Positions 34,627 to 44,221 of a stretch of DNA of 47,209 bases are shown here, piece by piece (position 1 is the stretch's first letter; each line of letters begins with the position of its first letter). This stretch comes from Oxalobacteraceae bacterium OM1 (GTDB taxonomy: Bacteria > Pseudomonadota > Gammaproteobacteria > Burkholderiales > Burkholderiaceae_D). The stretch covers positions 1-47,209 of the forward strand of contig SPQI01000315.1 in assembly GCA_004570315.1 (NCBI GenBank), in the 5' to 3' direction. The notes below the pieces were generated by a model. It made no database searches. It had not been told where the DNA came from and was given only the letters and a program-made list of their open reading frames with translations. Made by a program: the position numbers and the translations under genes.

Positions 34627-35109
34627 CTCCTGAAGGTCCTTGCGCAACCGCGCGCGCCTGCTGTTTCGGCGGACGGCCCCGGGCGACGGCGTTGCAGCGC
34701 CGGCATGACCGATGCCAGCGACGGTTGCCCCGGTCGCGGTGCGTCGCATCTGGAAGGTGGCTCGCCAGGTGCCACGGACCGACCTTGACTGGGCGCGATG
34801 GCGCTCCGGGCAGCCCTTGGAACGCGGACGGAGGATCTACCAACCAAGGCTGGTTGCCGTGGTCCCCGGCAGCGCGGTGCTCCTGCCCTGCTGCTCCTGC
34901 AGCGAGCCGGTTCAGTGCACCAATTCCACGACCTGCTGTACTTCCGCAAGCGCGGCGCTCGCGCGCGGCCGCATCTTGCGGGCGGGGCAGTACCTGGTCC
35001 GGCGGGATGCCGGCCGCATCGACCGCGACATCGCGGGAGGCGCGTCGGGGACTCGGTGGAGGGTGACCATCCCATTATGTCCAGGCAGCCAGCCGTGGAC
35101 CGGCCGAAG
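34627..35109. other. Stretch without a supported gene
   Basis: About 480 bp between the DUF262 gene and the IS remnant. It may include the decayed 3' end of the transposase, but no motif can be read in it. Confidence 0.45.
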
Positions 35110-35720
35110 ACCCTAGGCACGATCCACACGCGGTCAGGTGGGACGTTTGCGCGGGCGGCCGGGTCCTTGCCGGGGAACAGCGAGGGCATCGAACACTGGC
35201 GCGAGGTGGGTGACGTCCGCGCACTGACCGGCCGCCACGATCGTCGACCGCGGGCGACCCTGGCCATCGACACACAGGTGTAGCCTGCTGGTGCGGCCAT
35301 CACCCGAACGGCCCAGCCCTTCGTCTCTCAGAGCCCCTTTTTTTCGGCGCGAGGCACGGCGTTGCGGGCGCCACTGGCACTGCGATGGGCTTTGATATGC
35401 CTGGCGTCGAGTGCGGTGCCGTCCCAGTCGATGCGGTCAGCGGCATCGGCCTTGGCCTGCAACTGTTGCAGAATGCGTTGCCACACACCGTTGCACGCCC
35501 AGCGCACGAAACGGTCGTAGCAGGTCTGCCAGGGACCGTAGCGCTGCGGCACATCGCCACGGCGCGCCAGTCTTCTCGCGCCAAGGATGTCGTTCAACAC
35601 GCGGCGATGGTCGGTCAAGGCCTCGCCACGGCGAGGATCGGGCGGCGGCAACGGCCCCAGTAGCCGCCACTGCCGTTCGGTCAAACCGGTTCGGCCCAGC
35701 GCCAGATCGACTCATCCGAA
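35110..35720 (-). mobile_element. Decayed IS5-family insertion sequence, two-frame transposase
   Basis: The first frame (35684-35328) gives LTERQWRLLGPLPPPDPRRG, DHRRVLNDILGARRL, RYGPWQTCYDRFVRW and ADRIDWDGTALDA, a clear IS5-group (IS427/IS1031-like) OrfA. It ends in PRAEKKGL over a run of seven A (35338-35344, minus strand), the expected slippery site. A -1 shift there enters the second frame (KKGALRDEGLGRSGDGR, LHLCVDGQGRPR, DVTHLAPVFDALAVPRQ, GRPRKRPT). That frame stops at TGA and again at TAG after about 60 residues, and the first acidic residue of the DDE site is kept in CVDG. The rest of OrfB and the terminal repeats are not found. Inactive remnant. Confidence 0.8.
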
Positions 35721-35987
35721 GCCACTTCGTTCAGCCAGACAGGCCCTAGTCGGTTCTCGTGTCGGTCCGGCGCTGCTCATCGGCTTGCTTAGCTGCAGGT
35801 GACACAGGCGCGGAGCGAACTCTAAAGACTCGCTTAAGCGTGGGTTAACGCCGCATTAAGCGCGTGCGCCGGCATGAGCTACATCAGTCAGGCGTTGACC
35901 ATGACCGCCGAACATGGAACCGCTCATTGGCCCGAACGCCGATGCGGTGATCTCTCCCTTCATAACTCACAGCAATAGGAATCCGAC

Positions 35988-36452
35988 GTGTTCTCTGTAC
36001 CTGCACTGATCGACAATTTTAAAACGCCCGCATGCCTTGCCATTTCTATCGTTGCGCTCGGTACGCTCGCGGCCTGCGGCGGTGGCCAAAGCGCAGCGGA
36101 AGCCGAGTACGAACGTGACCTCCAGCTTAACCAACAGCTGACCGCCGTTCGCGGGCAAATCCTGTCCGAGATTGGCACGCCTGTCGCCGCGACGGCGACC
36201 GACTGCGGCGTCATGCCGATCGGGATGTACTCCTGCGGGATCCCGGAACACTACATTGTCTATTCCAAGAAGGCTTCCAACGAACCGCGCTTGCAGCAGC
36301 TGGTAGACACGTACACCGACTTGGACAAGCATAGGGGTGTAATTGCTGCTTGCTCAGGGCGTCAGCCACCCGAGCTGGTCGTCATCGACGGTCAATGCCG
36401 CGCCGTACGCAGCTCGCAGGTCGTGACGCCGCCGCCGGGGAGCTGGTGGTAA
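35988..36452 (+). CDS. Small lipoprotein of unknown function
   Basis: 154 aa from a GTG with an AGGA site 6-9 bp upstream. The signal peptide ends in the lipobox LAAC (27-30), so Cys30 should be lipidated. The mature part is helical at first (EAEYERDLQLNQQLTAVRGQ), then has a Cys-containing loop (TDCGVMPIGMYSCGIPEHY) and a second helix (RLQQLVDTYTDLDKHRG) with two later cysteines. It is likely a membrane-anchored periplasmic protein held by disulphides. No family recognised. The upstream 150 bp hold A+T-richer sequence with GCTTAAGC and GTTAAC motifs. Confidence 0.7.
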   Translation: MFSVPALIDNFKTPACLAISIVALGTLAACGGGQSAAEAEYERDLQLNQQLTAVRGQILSEIGTPVAATATDCGVMPIGMYSCGIPEHYIVYSKKASNEPRLQQLVDTYTDLDKHRGVIAACSGRQPPELVVIDGQCRAVRSSQVVTPPPGSWW

Positions 36453-37172
36453 GTGCTGCCGGACGTGCAGGCGTCGGCATACGCGCATGGCGCCGGTGGC
36501 TGCACAGCGCCGCCAACGCTGCGGGAGGTGAGCGGCCGCATCGGCAGTGGGTTCTGTCGACATGCTCGACAAGACCGCGGATGAACCTGGAACCGGCCGT
36601 TCGCAGTCGGCTGCGGTCATCTGGCGGTAAGGCAGTTACGCTGTTGGCTACAGGCGGCGTCCCTCGCTATCCGTGGCCCGGGTCCTAACGCACATCAGGC
36701 CCGGCCTCGGCAACCGTGCGTAGCGACATCCTCCGCTGCGAATGAGCTGGGGTCAACGATCAATGTATGCTCGGCCGACTTGGGCGGTCGCCTGGGAATC
36801 GCCGTACCTGTGCGTGCGCCACGCCCGAATGAACAACACGGCTCCGGATTTCGGGATAGCAACTTGGCCGCATTGCGTGGCGGTCTGCACTGATCAACAC
36901 CGGTCAGCAGTTGCTTTGACGTTCAGGATGCTTCGCACACCCGCGCAGGTCGCGCGTGACCATTCGCTGGCCTGGAAGTTGGATCCGGCGCGCGAAAGTG
37001 ACGGCCGGCGAACGGTTCGTCGCCTGCCGCGACACGGCGCGCATCCGAAGTTTCGTGCCACGCTTCCTAGGGCAATCGCCGCGACGGCCAAACAAGGCGG
37101 CTCGCCCATTCGTACTGGCACGGCCACAGCAGCAATCAGCGCGCACCGCCACGACGGCCCGGTCATGTTGCC
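36453..37172. other. Stretch without a supported gene
   Basis: 720 bp. The frames are short, Arg/Ala-rich and mutually overlapping. No repeat or hairpin noted. Confidence 0.5.
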
Positions 37173-37667
37173 TTAGCCGTGCGGCCCGAGCGGTGCCAGC
37201 ACGCGGGTCATTTGCTCTGGCTTCCAGGTGCACAGTCCTTTGGGCCACACCGTCGCCCCCAGTTTCTGGTAAAACGCGATCGCACGAACATTGTCGGTTT
37301 CAACCGTCCAGCGTACGAAAGCCAGGCCATGTGTCGTCGCCTCTTTGGCGATCGCCTGCATCAGGAGCGTGCCAACGCCTGCCTGACGAAACGGTTCGGC
37401 CACGAACACGTCGTCCACGTGCAGGTATTGATTGCCGGCCCAGATCGAATAGTTCACCGTATAGGATACATAGCCGGCCGCTGCACCGTCTATCTCCGCC
37501 AGAACCGCACCAAAGTGTGGCCGCTCGCCAAACCCGTCCCGGGCCAGAATGGCGGCATCCGTACGCACCAGCGGTCCGGTGCCCTCGAGTTCGGCCAGCG
37601 TCCTCATCATGGCGATCAGGGCAGGAACGTCGTCCAGGCCCACCTTGCGAATCGATATCTTTGGCAT
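37173..37667 (-). CDS. GNAT-family N-acetyltransferase
   Basis: 164 aa. Has the GNAT layout: an N-terminal ISIRKVGLDDVPALIAMMRTL, the strand pair GAVLAEIDGAAAGYVSYTVNYS, then YLHVDDVFVAEPFRQAGVGTLLMQAI, where RQAGVG is the acetyl-CoA pyrophosphate loop, and a C-terminal FVRWTVETDNVRAIAFYQKLGA. The HVDDVFV strand resembles the diamine/spermidine acetyltransferase branch, but substrates cannot be read from sequence. It is 71 bp upstream, in coordinate order, of the CHMI gene's 3' end on the same strand, so both could share a leftward transcript. Confidence 0.85.
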   Translation of the reverse strand: MPKISIRKVGLDDVPALIAMMRTLAELEGTGPLVRTDAAILARDGFGERPHFGAVLAEIDGAAAGYVSYTVNYSIWAGNQYLHVDDVFVAEPFRQAGVGTLLMQAIAKEATTHGLAFVRWTVETDNVRAIAFYQKLGATVWPKGLCTWKPEQMTRVLAPLGPHG

Positions 37668-37738
37668 GAGCTAGAGGCTCCGGCAGTTGGATTGAAAAAT
37701 TGATTGCGGACAGAGTCTAGCCATGGCGTCGACCTGCG

Positions 37739-38101
37739 TCAAAGCAGGTGCGCGCGCTCCGACTGCGACCGCCGCTCGACGACATCGACGCACACCTGCA
37801 CATGGCCGGTCGCCTTGTCACGGAGCGATGCAATCAGGCACTGCAAAAGTGTCTCGGCACTACGTCGCTGGTCGGCTTCCGAGACCCCGGTTGGCACAGC
37901 CAACAGGGCATGGACGAAGCCGCGTTCTTCCTGCTCGGCTGCCACGCCCACCGCAAACCGTTCGAGCGTGGTCGCGCGGGCCCGCAGCTCGGATTCCTCG
38001 TAACAGCCCAAGGACAGGAGCGCTGCGTTGAGTGCAACCAGGCAGTGTTGGAGGTCAATGCCATCCACATTCTGTGTGTATTCCAGCGTCAGATCAGGCA
38101 T
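37739..38101 (-). CDS. hpaF: 5-carboxymethyl-2-hydroxymuconate delta-isomerase (CHMI family)
   Basis: 120 aa from the ATG at 38101 (TGAGG ribosome site). The start MPDLTLEYTQNVDG places a proline directly after Met, the catalytic base in the tautomerase superfamily. CHMI-typical segments follow: LHC-like DLQHCLVALNAALLSLGCYEE, RARATTLERFAVGVA, GFVHALLAVPTGVSEADQRR and ATGHVQVCVDVVE. The enzyme isomerises an intermediate of homoprotocatechuate (4-hydroxyphenylacetate) breakdown. No other gene of that pathway is in the window, so this is an isolated copy or a CHMI-like tautomerase with another substrate. Confidence 0.8.
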   Translation of the reverse strand: MPDLTLEYTQNVDGIDLQHCLVALNAALLSLGCYEESELRARATTLERFAVGVAAEQEERGFVHALLAVPTGVSEADQRRSAETLLQCLIASLRDKATGHVQVCVDVVERRSQSERAHLL

Positions 38102-39135
38102 CGCGGCCTCATGGCAAATTGCACTGTGCGAATGGCAGCAGCTGCGCCCGCACAATCGGCGAGGGCGCCACGCCCATTCATCTGCTGGCGGCAACCCCCG
38201 CTTTGAAGCGGGCCAGCGCCGCGCAATTTACTTGCCGCTCGGCGCTTCGATCGAGAAATGGCAATGGCCGCTAATAATCCGTGCACGGCGCACACGGTCG
38301 CACCTAGGGTGAGGATGCATACGGAGACGGCACCCATGGCGCCGGTCAAGGCCACGTTCCACAGCATCACACCGACATTGCCGCCGGAGTCACCGGCGGC
38401 GCCGGCCGACCAGATGCGTCGCGGTGTATTCCGTTTGCTGCCGTACGACCTCAACGGACCGCCACGGGTGCCGATCACATACCTCAACTGGAAGGACACG
38501 GCGGGAAGCGCAAGACATGCGTGCGTAGTTCTCGGCGCGAATCACCCGGAAAGCACGTGGCGTTCAGCTTGGCGGCTTCGCGGACGGCGCGCACCGGCTG
38601 GCGTCGGCCTGGGACGACTACATGGACGGGGTCAATTTTATCTGCCTGTATGACCCGACGCCCGCACATATCGTATTGAAGGCGCTCGCGATCAGGCGCA
38701 CCTGCGCTTTGTTGGACCATCCCCAGACCGCGCATTCCGCATGGCGGACCAGCCAATGCAACTGGGTGCGGCGGCTGGATGTATTGAGCGCCCGTTTGCG
38801 CCCAGCGATACGATCCGGTTTGACAAGCCGACCCGCCGGCAGCGATTCATGGAAGGATTACGGCAGTTGTAGCCCGATGTGCTTAGGTACCCCGCGGTGG
38901 GGTAGCCATCCCGACGCGGCTGCACCTCCACTGGACGAAGTTGGAGCAAGCGCCGAGGCGTTGGGTCGTGCCGGACGGCCCGCTGCTGTCAGCGGACCGG
39001 ATTGCCACGGAGATCGAGGCCGGCGCTACCGCGCTGGCGCATCGCCCGCGTAGCCGTTCATCGGTTCCGACAGCGAGCCGGGCGAGCGCGCACGGCGGAG
39101 ACAGCGCCGTGGACGCGAGCGGACCCGTGGTGGCG
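38102..39135. other. Stretch without a firm gene
   Basis: About 1 kb. A minus-strand frame around 38250-38370 encodes a hydrophobic stretch (VALTGAMGAVSVCILTLGATVC, given in part) that could be a small two-span membrane protein. A plus-strand frame at 38622 opens MDGVNFICLYDPTPAHIVLK. Neither has a good ribosome site or a consistent full-length protein, so I treat them as remnants or chance. Confidence 0.35.
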
Positions 39136-39447
39136 TCAATACTCCCATAGTGAACGGTGAATCCGGTCGCGATCCAGATAACGTTGCACGACCGGCCACT
39201 GCAGCAACGCCAGGCGGAAATGCAGTCCCATGCCGAGCGACACGCCAGCCGCCAGGCTGGCCAGTGCCGCGTAAACGCTTTGGACCTGGGCGGCGATTGC
39301 AGCGACGGCACATCCCAGCAGCAGCACGCCCAGCGCAAACGCGCCGCAGGCGAGGCGCCGCAACCGGCGGTAGGCAACCGGATCGGCCGCCTCGAATTCG
39401 GCGAGCGCCAGGATGATTCGCTGCTCCTGGGACCGGGTCAGGCGCAT
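39136..39447 (-). CDS. Small two-span membrane protein
   Basis: 103 aa. A soluble helical start (RSQEQRIILALAEFEAADP) leads to two membrane segments (LACGAFALGVLLLGCAVAAI, YAALASLAAGVSLGMGLHF) and a basic, amphipathic tail (QRYLDRDRIHRSLWEY). No family recognised. No coupled neighbour; the racemase gene ends 245 bp away on the same strand. Its composition and clean membrane pattern support a real gene. Confidence 0.6.
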   Translation of the reverse strand: MRLTRSQEQRIILALAEFEAADPVAYRRLRRLACGAFALGVLLLGCAVAAIAAQVQSVYAALASLAAGVSLGMGLHFRLALLQWPVVQRYLDRDRIHRSLWEY

Positions 39448-39692
39448 AGGCGCTCACCGGCAGGAGAAGCCACCGGACCTTGCCGGACGCCGGCATGTCG
39501 CACCACGAAGTCCGGGAACATGGTCAATGGCCGCGTGAGGCGTGCCGCCAGGTGGGCATCGGTTCGGGCACACCAGCCGGTGCGAATCGGTGCGTAAAAG
39601 CGCATGATGCGTGCCAGATGGGCCCGGCAAAGGCATGCAACGGCGCCTGGGATGGTGCAGGGTGGCGGCGCAGCGCATGTCGCGATCCACGC

Positions 39693-40388
39693 TTAGGTGC
39701 CCAGCGCAAAATCCACGGCCGCTTCGCAGTGCAGGCGCGTGGTGTCGAACACGGGAAGCGGCGAATCGTTGGCCCCGATCAGCAGGGTAATCTCGGTACA
39801 GCCCAGAATCACGCCTTCGGCACCTTCGTCCTGGAGCGAGCGGATGATCCGCTGGTACGCGGCACGGGACTCGTCGCGGATGATGCCCTGGCAGAGTTCG
39901 TCGTAAATAATGTCATGCACGACCTTGCGATCGGCCGCCGCAGGCACGAGCACGGACAGGCCGAACTTGTCCTCCAGGCGCTGGCGATAGAAGATCTGCT
40001 CCATGGTGAAGTTGGTCGCCAGCAGCGCCACCGACCGGATGCCGGCCGCGCGGATGGCCTCGCCGGTCGGGTCCGAGATATGCAGGAAGGGAATGCTGAT
40101 CGCCGCTTCGATCGTGGCGGCCACCTTGTGCATGGTATTCGTGCACAGGACAATAAAGTCGGCGCCACCCGCTTGCACCTGCCGGGCCACCTGTGCCAGC
40201 TGTTCGCCCGCCTCGTCCCAGCGGCCGGCGTATTGCATGGTCTTGATCTCTTCAAAGTTTACCGTCGCCATCAGGCTCTTGGCGTTGTTGTGGCCGCCGC
40301 GGCGGAGCTTCACCAGCTCGTTGATATGCCGATAGTATTCGGCCGACGATTCCCAGCTCATCCCGCCAATCAGACCAATTGTTTTCAT
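39693..40388 (-). CDS. Aspartate/glutamate racemase family protein
   Basis: 231 aa from the ATG at 40388, which has an AGGAAATAGGA ribosome region; an upstream in-frame start is less likely. Opens KTIGLIGGMSWESS, the standard start of aspartate racemases. The two catalytic cysteines are in LCTNTMH (Cys82) and LGCTEI (Cys197), and both are present. Such PLP-independent enzymes interconvert L- and D-aspartate or act on related amino acids (RacD/YgeA group). No peptidoglycan or amino-acid neighbour hints at the substrate. Confidence 0.88.
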   Translation of the reverse strand: MKTIGLIGGMSWESSAEYYRHINELVKLRRGGHNNAKSLMATVNFEEIKTMQYAGRWDEAGEQLAQVARQVQAGGADFIVLCTNTMHKVAATIEAAISIPFLHISDPTGEAIRAAGIRSVALLATNFTMEQIFYRQRLEDKFGLSVLVPAAADRKVVHDIIYDELCQGIIRDESRAAYQRIIRSLQDEGAEGVILGCTEITLLIGANDSPLPVFDTTRLHCEAAVDFALGT

Positions 40389-41538
40389 TCCTATTTCCTT
40401 TCTCAAAGCACTACACCCAGGCGCGGAAGGTGACAACACCTGGCGTCAACGGGCCGCCGGTACCAGACGGTGCAGCGATGCGCTATTGCCGTTGCCCGCG
40501 ACTGGGACCAACCGGCAGGTGGTATGCCAGCTGCATAGCGTCGTCGCCAACGAGCAGGGCGGATGGCCGGGGCGGGGCGCTTGGGAGCCGCCTGGCGTCA
40601 TCTCGCGACACGCGCTGGCCGGTTCCCGCCACCTTGGCGACGTCAACAGCGAAGGCGACAGCCACGTGCCGTCTGGGGCAAGCCGCTGGAGAGCTCGGGG
40701 TGGGCAACGGGAGACAATCATGGTGCGGCGTCCGGATCAACGGGTCGGTCTGGAAAAACCCCGCTGGCTTGTGGCCAGCGGGCAAGGGCACAATATGTAC
40801 CAGGAGGTTGAGGAGATCGACTCCCGAGGTTGACTGTTGCACGCCTCCAAGCTGCTCGCGAGTTTTGTTAGCGGAACTTAATAGTTTGGCCTGCAGCACT
40901 GGCAGCGTCGTGGCGGCGCCAGCTACCCTGGCCGCGCGCGGACATTGACGCCCCGCGCGACGGACCTGCGAGATTAGGTTGCCTGCGGGGCGGCCGCCAC
41001 TGTGGCGGCGGGAAGCCACTACCACGGCAATGCGTACCGGGTAGGCAATAGATGGACATCGGCATAACGACGCTCACTCCGAATCGTTTACAAATCAGCG
41101 AGCTGCAGGGTGTGAGCGTACTTCATTTTCCGGTGAAATCGCCACAGTGGAGCGCAAACTTACTGGTCCGGAATGAGCACGACAACAGACGCCGCTTTGT
41201 ATCAGCCGATGGACGCGCATCGACCGGGGCTGTGTGAAAACGTGACGAGGGAGGTCACTGACCACAGCATCGGACGGGACAGGTCTATTTATCTCCCGTA
41301 TGTCATGTTGGCTCGACATCAATACTTCGATTTCACACAGCCTCGCCCCGAAACGGGCGCTTGACCCCCAAGTCCGCCGACGCAAGGCCACGGTATCCTC
41401 CGCGAAAGCACATATTGCACGGAAGATTACGGGCGCGAGATTGAACCATGCCTGCCAATGCATTCTCTATTGCATTGTTAGCACGTGTTTGTAGCTTTGC
41501 AGGGCCGCACGCAAACAGCCAAGGTCAAAACGCCTATC
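40389..41538. other. Stretch without a supported gene
   Basis: About 1.15 kb upstream of the PAS-GGDEF-EAL gene. A terminator-like hairpin on the minus strand lies at 40754-40782. Small frames such as 41173-41364 (plus) are open but unrecognised. The last 200 bp are less GC-rich and may hold the promoter for the gene at 41539. Confidence 0.45.
40754..40782 (-). terminator. Rho-independent terminator without an assigned gene
   Basis: CCCGCTGGC (40760-40768) pairs with GCCAGCGGG (40774-40782) across a 5-nt loop. On the minus strand the stem is followed by GTTTTT (the A run at 40754-40758). A leftward transcript should end here, but no convincing minus-strand gene lies between 40783 and 41500, which suggests a short RNA or an unrecognised small gene. 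Confidence 0.65.
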
Positions 41539-43683
41539 ATGTCCTCCGCCGAAGGCGACGCTACGTCTGGTCATTCGCCGTCCCAACTTTTACGGGGCGC
41601 CACTTCGGTGAGGATGGCCGACGATGAAGCAGCCCGTCTGCGCGCCATGTTCGATCAGGCGCCGGGCTTCATTGCCATCCTGCGCGGCCCGGATCTCATC
41701 TATGAAGTCGTCAACCGTGCTTACTACGAGCTGGTTGGCCAAGGCAATCTCATCGGCCGCCCAGTGCGCGAAGCCCTGCCTGAGCTAGAGGCACAGGGCT
41801 ACATTGCCTTGGCGCAGCAGGTATATGCATCCGGCAAGCCCTTCGTCGGCCACGAGATGCCGGTGAAATTCAAGATGGCGCCGGACGCCCCGATGGTCGA
41901 CCGTTATCTCGATCTGGTCTTTCAACCCCTGTGCGCGCCGGACGGCTCGGTGTCCGGCGTCTTCCTTCAAGGCCAGGACGTCACCGAGCAAAAGCGCATG
42001 CGGGACGCCTTGCGCCAAAGCGAGGAGCGCTGGAAATTTGCCATTGAAGGCGCCCGGGATGGCGTTTGGGACTGGGACGTCAGGACAAATGGCGTCGTCT
42101 ATTCGCGGCGCTACAAGGAAATCCTGGGCTACTCCGATACCGAAATGCCGGACCGCTACGAGGAGTGGGTGAACCGCATTCACCCGGAAGATCGTTCGCG
42201 TGCCGTCGGGGCGCTCCAGGATACAGCCGAGGGAAGTGCGCCGTACCATAGCGAGTACCGATTGCGCTGCAAGGACGGAGTCTACAAGTGGGTGTTATCG
42301 CGAGGGATTGTCGTAACGCGGGATGAGCACGGACACCCGACTCGACTTACCGGGACGATGACAGATATCTCCGATCGCAAGGAAACCGAGGAAACCATTT
42401 GGCGCCATGCCAGCCTCGATGCCTTGACGGGTCTACCGAACCGGCGACTGTTCCGGGACCGACTGGAACAGGAACTGCGCAAGGCGCACCGGCAGCAGCA
42501 AGAGGTAGCGCTCTTGTTCATTGACCTGGACCACTTTAAAGAGGCCAACGATCTGCTCGGGCATGACGCCGGTGACCAATTGCTTGCTCAGGTCGCCACC
42601 CGGCTGCTGCAGTGCGTACGCGATTCCGATACGGTGGCCCGGCTGGGCGGCGATGAATTCACGGTCATTCTGACGGACCTGCGCGGGCACCCGCACGTCG
42701 AGCGCGCCGCGCAGAAAATCATCGCGAGCCTCGCTGAACCGTTCCAGCTGCACGGCGAAGTCGCCCATGTCACCGCCAGCATCGGCATTACGCTGTACCC
42801 CGGCGATGCAACCGAGCCAGAAGCGTTGATTCGCAATGCCGATCAGGCGATGTACGCGGCCAAACACGCCGGCCGTAACCGCTTTCGCTTCTTCACCAAA
42901 TCAATGCAGAAGGAAGCACAGCTCCGCGTGCGACTCGCGCGCGACTTGCGTCAGGCGCTTGCCGCCGGCCAGCTCGAGGTGCATTTCCAGCCGGTGATCG
43001 AACTGCCGTCACGGCGGATTACAAAGGCGGAGGCCTTGCTGCGTTGGCGGCACCCCAAGCAAGGCTTCGTCGGGCCGTCACAATTCATTCCGATCGCGGA
43101 GGAGAGCGGGTTGATCCACGCCGTAGGCGACTGGGTATTCGCGGAAGCCGCGATGTGGTCGGAACGCTGGGCGGAGAAACTGGGCCGCTCCTTCGAAATT
43201 AGCGTCAACCGCTCGCCGGTCCAGTTCTTGGGCCAATCCAATGCAAACTGGGCTCATGTGTTGAAGGAAAAGCGCTTGCCACGCCACAGCATCGCGGTTG
43301 AAATCACCGAAGGCGTACTGCTGAACGCGTCAACGCAAGTGGCAGAAGCGCTGTTCCAATACCGCGACGCAGGCATTCATGTCGCGCTCGATGATTTCGG
43401 CACCGGCTATTCGTCGCTGGCATACCTGAAGCATTTCCACATCGACTACCTGAAGATCGACCAGAGCTTCGTCCACGACATCGACCACAATGACGGCAGC
43501 CGGGCCATCGCCGAATCGATGATTGCAATGGCACACCGTCTCGATATGCAAGTCATTGCCGAGGGCATTGAACGGCCGGAACAGGAAGCGATCTTGCGTG
43601 CGGCGGGCTGCGACTTCGGACAGGGTTTCCTGTTTTCGCGGGCGGTGCCGCCCCAGCGCTTCGAGCAACTGCTGTGTGGCTGA
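41539..43683 (+). CDS. PAS-PAS-GGDEF-EAL cyclic-di-GMP signalling protein
   Basis: 714 aa from the ATG at 41539; a GTG at 41485 and an ATG at 41614 (GGTGAGG site) are alternatives. No membrane span. The first PAS is near 30-150 (MFDQAPGFIAILRGPDLIYE, VTEQKRMRD at its end); the second PAS-PAC is near 160-280 (WKFAIEGARDGVWDWDV, YKWVLSRG, GTMTDISDRKETE). The diguanylate cyclase domain has GGDEF at 370-374 with an I-site RDSD five residues before. The phosphodiesterase domain has EAL at 498-500 and DDFGTGYSSL. Both active sites look complete. Stands alone, 538 bp from the next gene. A cytosolic sensor that tunes cyclic-di-GMP in response to an unknown PAS ligand. Confidence 0.92.
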   Translation: MSSAEGDATSGHSPSQLLRGATSVRMADDEAARLRAMFDQAPGFIAILRGPDLIYEVVNRAYYELVGQGNLIGRPVREALPELEAQGYIALAQQVYASGKPFVGHEMPVKFKMAPDAPMVDRYLDLVFQPLCAPDGSVSGVFLQGQDVTEQKRMRDALRQSEERWKFAIEGARDGVWDWDVRTNGVVYSRRYKEILGYSDTEMPDRYEEWVNRIHPEDRSRAVGALQDTAEGSAPYHSEYRLRCKDGVYKWVLSRGIVVTRDEHGHPTRLTGTMTDISDRKETEETIWRHASLDALTGLPNRRLFRDRLEQELRKAHRQQQEVALLFIDLDHFKEANDLLGHDAGDQLLAQVATRLLQCVRDSDTVARLGGDEFTVILTDLRGHPHVERAAQKIIASLAEPFQLHGEVAHVTASIGITLYPGDATEPEALIRNADQAMYAAKHAGRNRFRFFTKSMQKEAQLRVRLARDLRQALAAGQLEVHFQPVIELPSRRITKAEALLRWRHPKQGFVGPSQFIPIAEESGLIHAVGDWVFAEAAMWSERWAEKLGRSFEISVNRSPVQFLGQSNANWAHVLKEKRLPRHSIAVEITEGVLLNASTQVAEALFQYRDAGIHVALDDFGTGYSSLAYLKHFHIDYLKIDQSFVHDIDHNDGSRAIAESMIAMAHRLDMQVIAEGIERPEQEAILRAAGCDFGQGFLFSRAVPPQRFEQLLCG

Positions 43684-44221
43684 CACCGCACGGCACCACG
43701 TTGCCGTCCAGTCGCGCGCTATCCGGCCATCGCATGCTTCCAGCGAACGAGAATGCCGAATCAGGACGAGCTTCCGTGCTAAAACATCCGGCGAAGTGAG
43801 CAGCTGCGCTCATGCACTTCGCCATACGGCGGCGAACGCCTAGTTGACAACCACGGGTTCCGGCTCCGATGCCATGCCGGTTATGTCGGTTCCTGGTCGC
43901 ACTCCATCAGCCAGACGAATCACGTCGGCGTCTGCTTCACGCGAAATTTCGGACGGCATGCCTTCAATCGCGGACTGGTGAAATCGACCCACAACGGCCA
44001 GTCGCCTTTCTCCGAAGCAGACGTCTAACGGCTGTTGCTGCGAGGCAGACGATTGCAGCCGGCTCGATCGCCATGGAGGCGAGGCGCGTGCGGAAAAATT
44101 TCCGGAATCGGCAGCCGGCAATCGAGCCAAACTCAGCTTTGTCGTTCGTCAAACTACCAATAGTTAGTCGGCACAATACTCGATTCGCTGAGGCCGTCTT
44201 GGCGTTTCCGAAGGAGCCGTT
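43684..44221. other. Stretch without a firm gene
   Basis: About 540 bp. A minus-strand frame ending at 43840 contains a fairly protein-like stretch (EISREADADVIRLADGVRPG), but it has no good start. The region before 44222 includes GGAGCC just ahead of the lipase start. Confidence 0.4.

Noticed and set aside
32986-34749. 587-residue open frame on the minus strand
   Set aside because: Antisense to the DUF262-HNH gene, which has clear family motifs. The product is His/Arg/Leu-rich with no recognisable domain.
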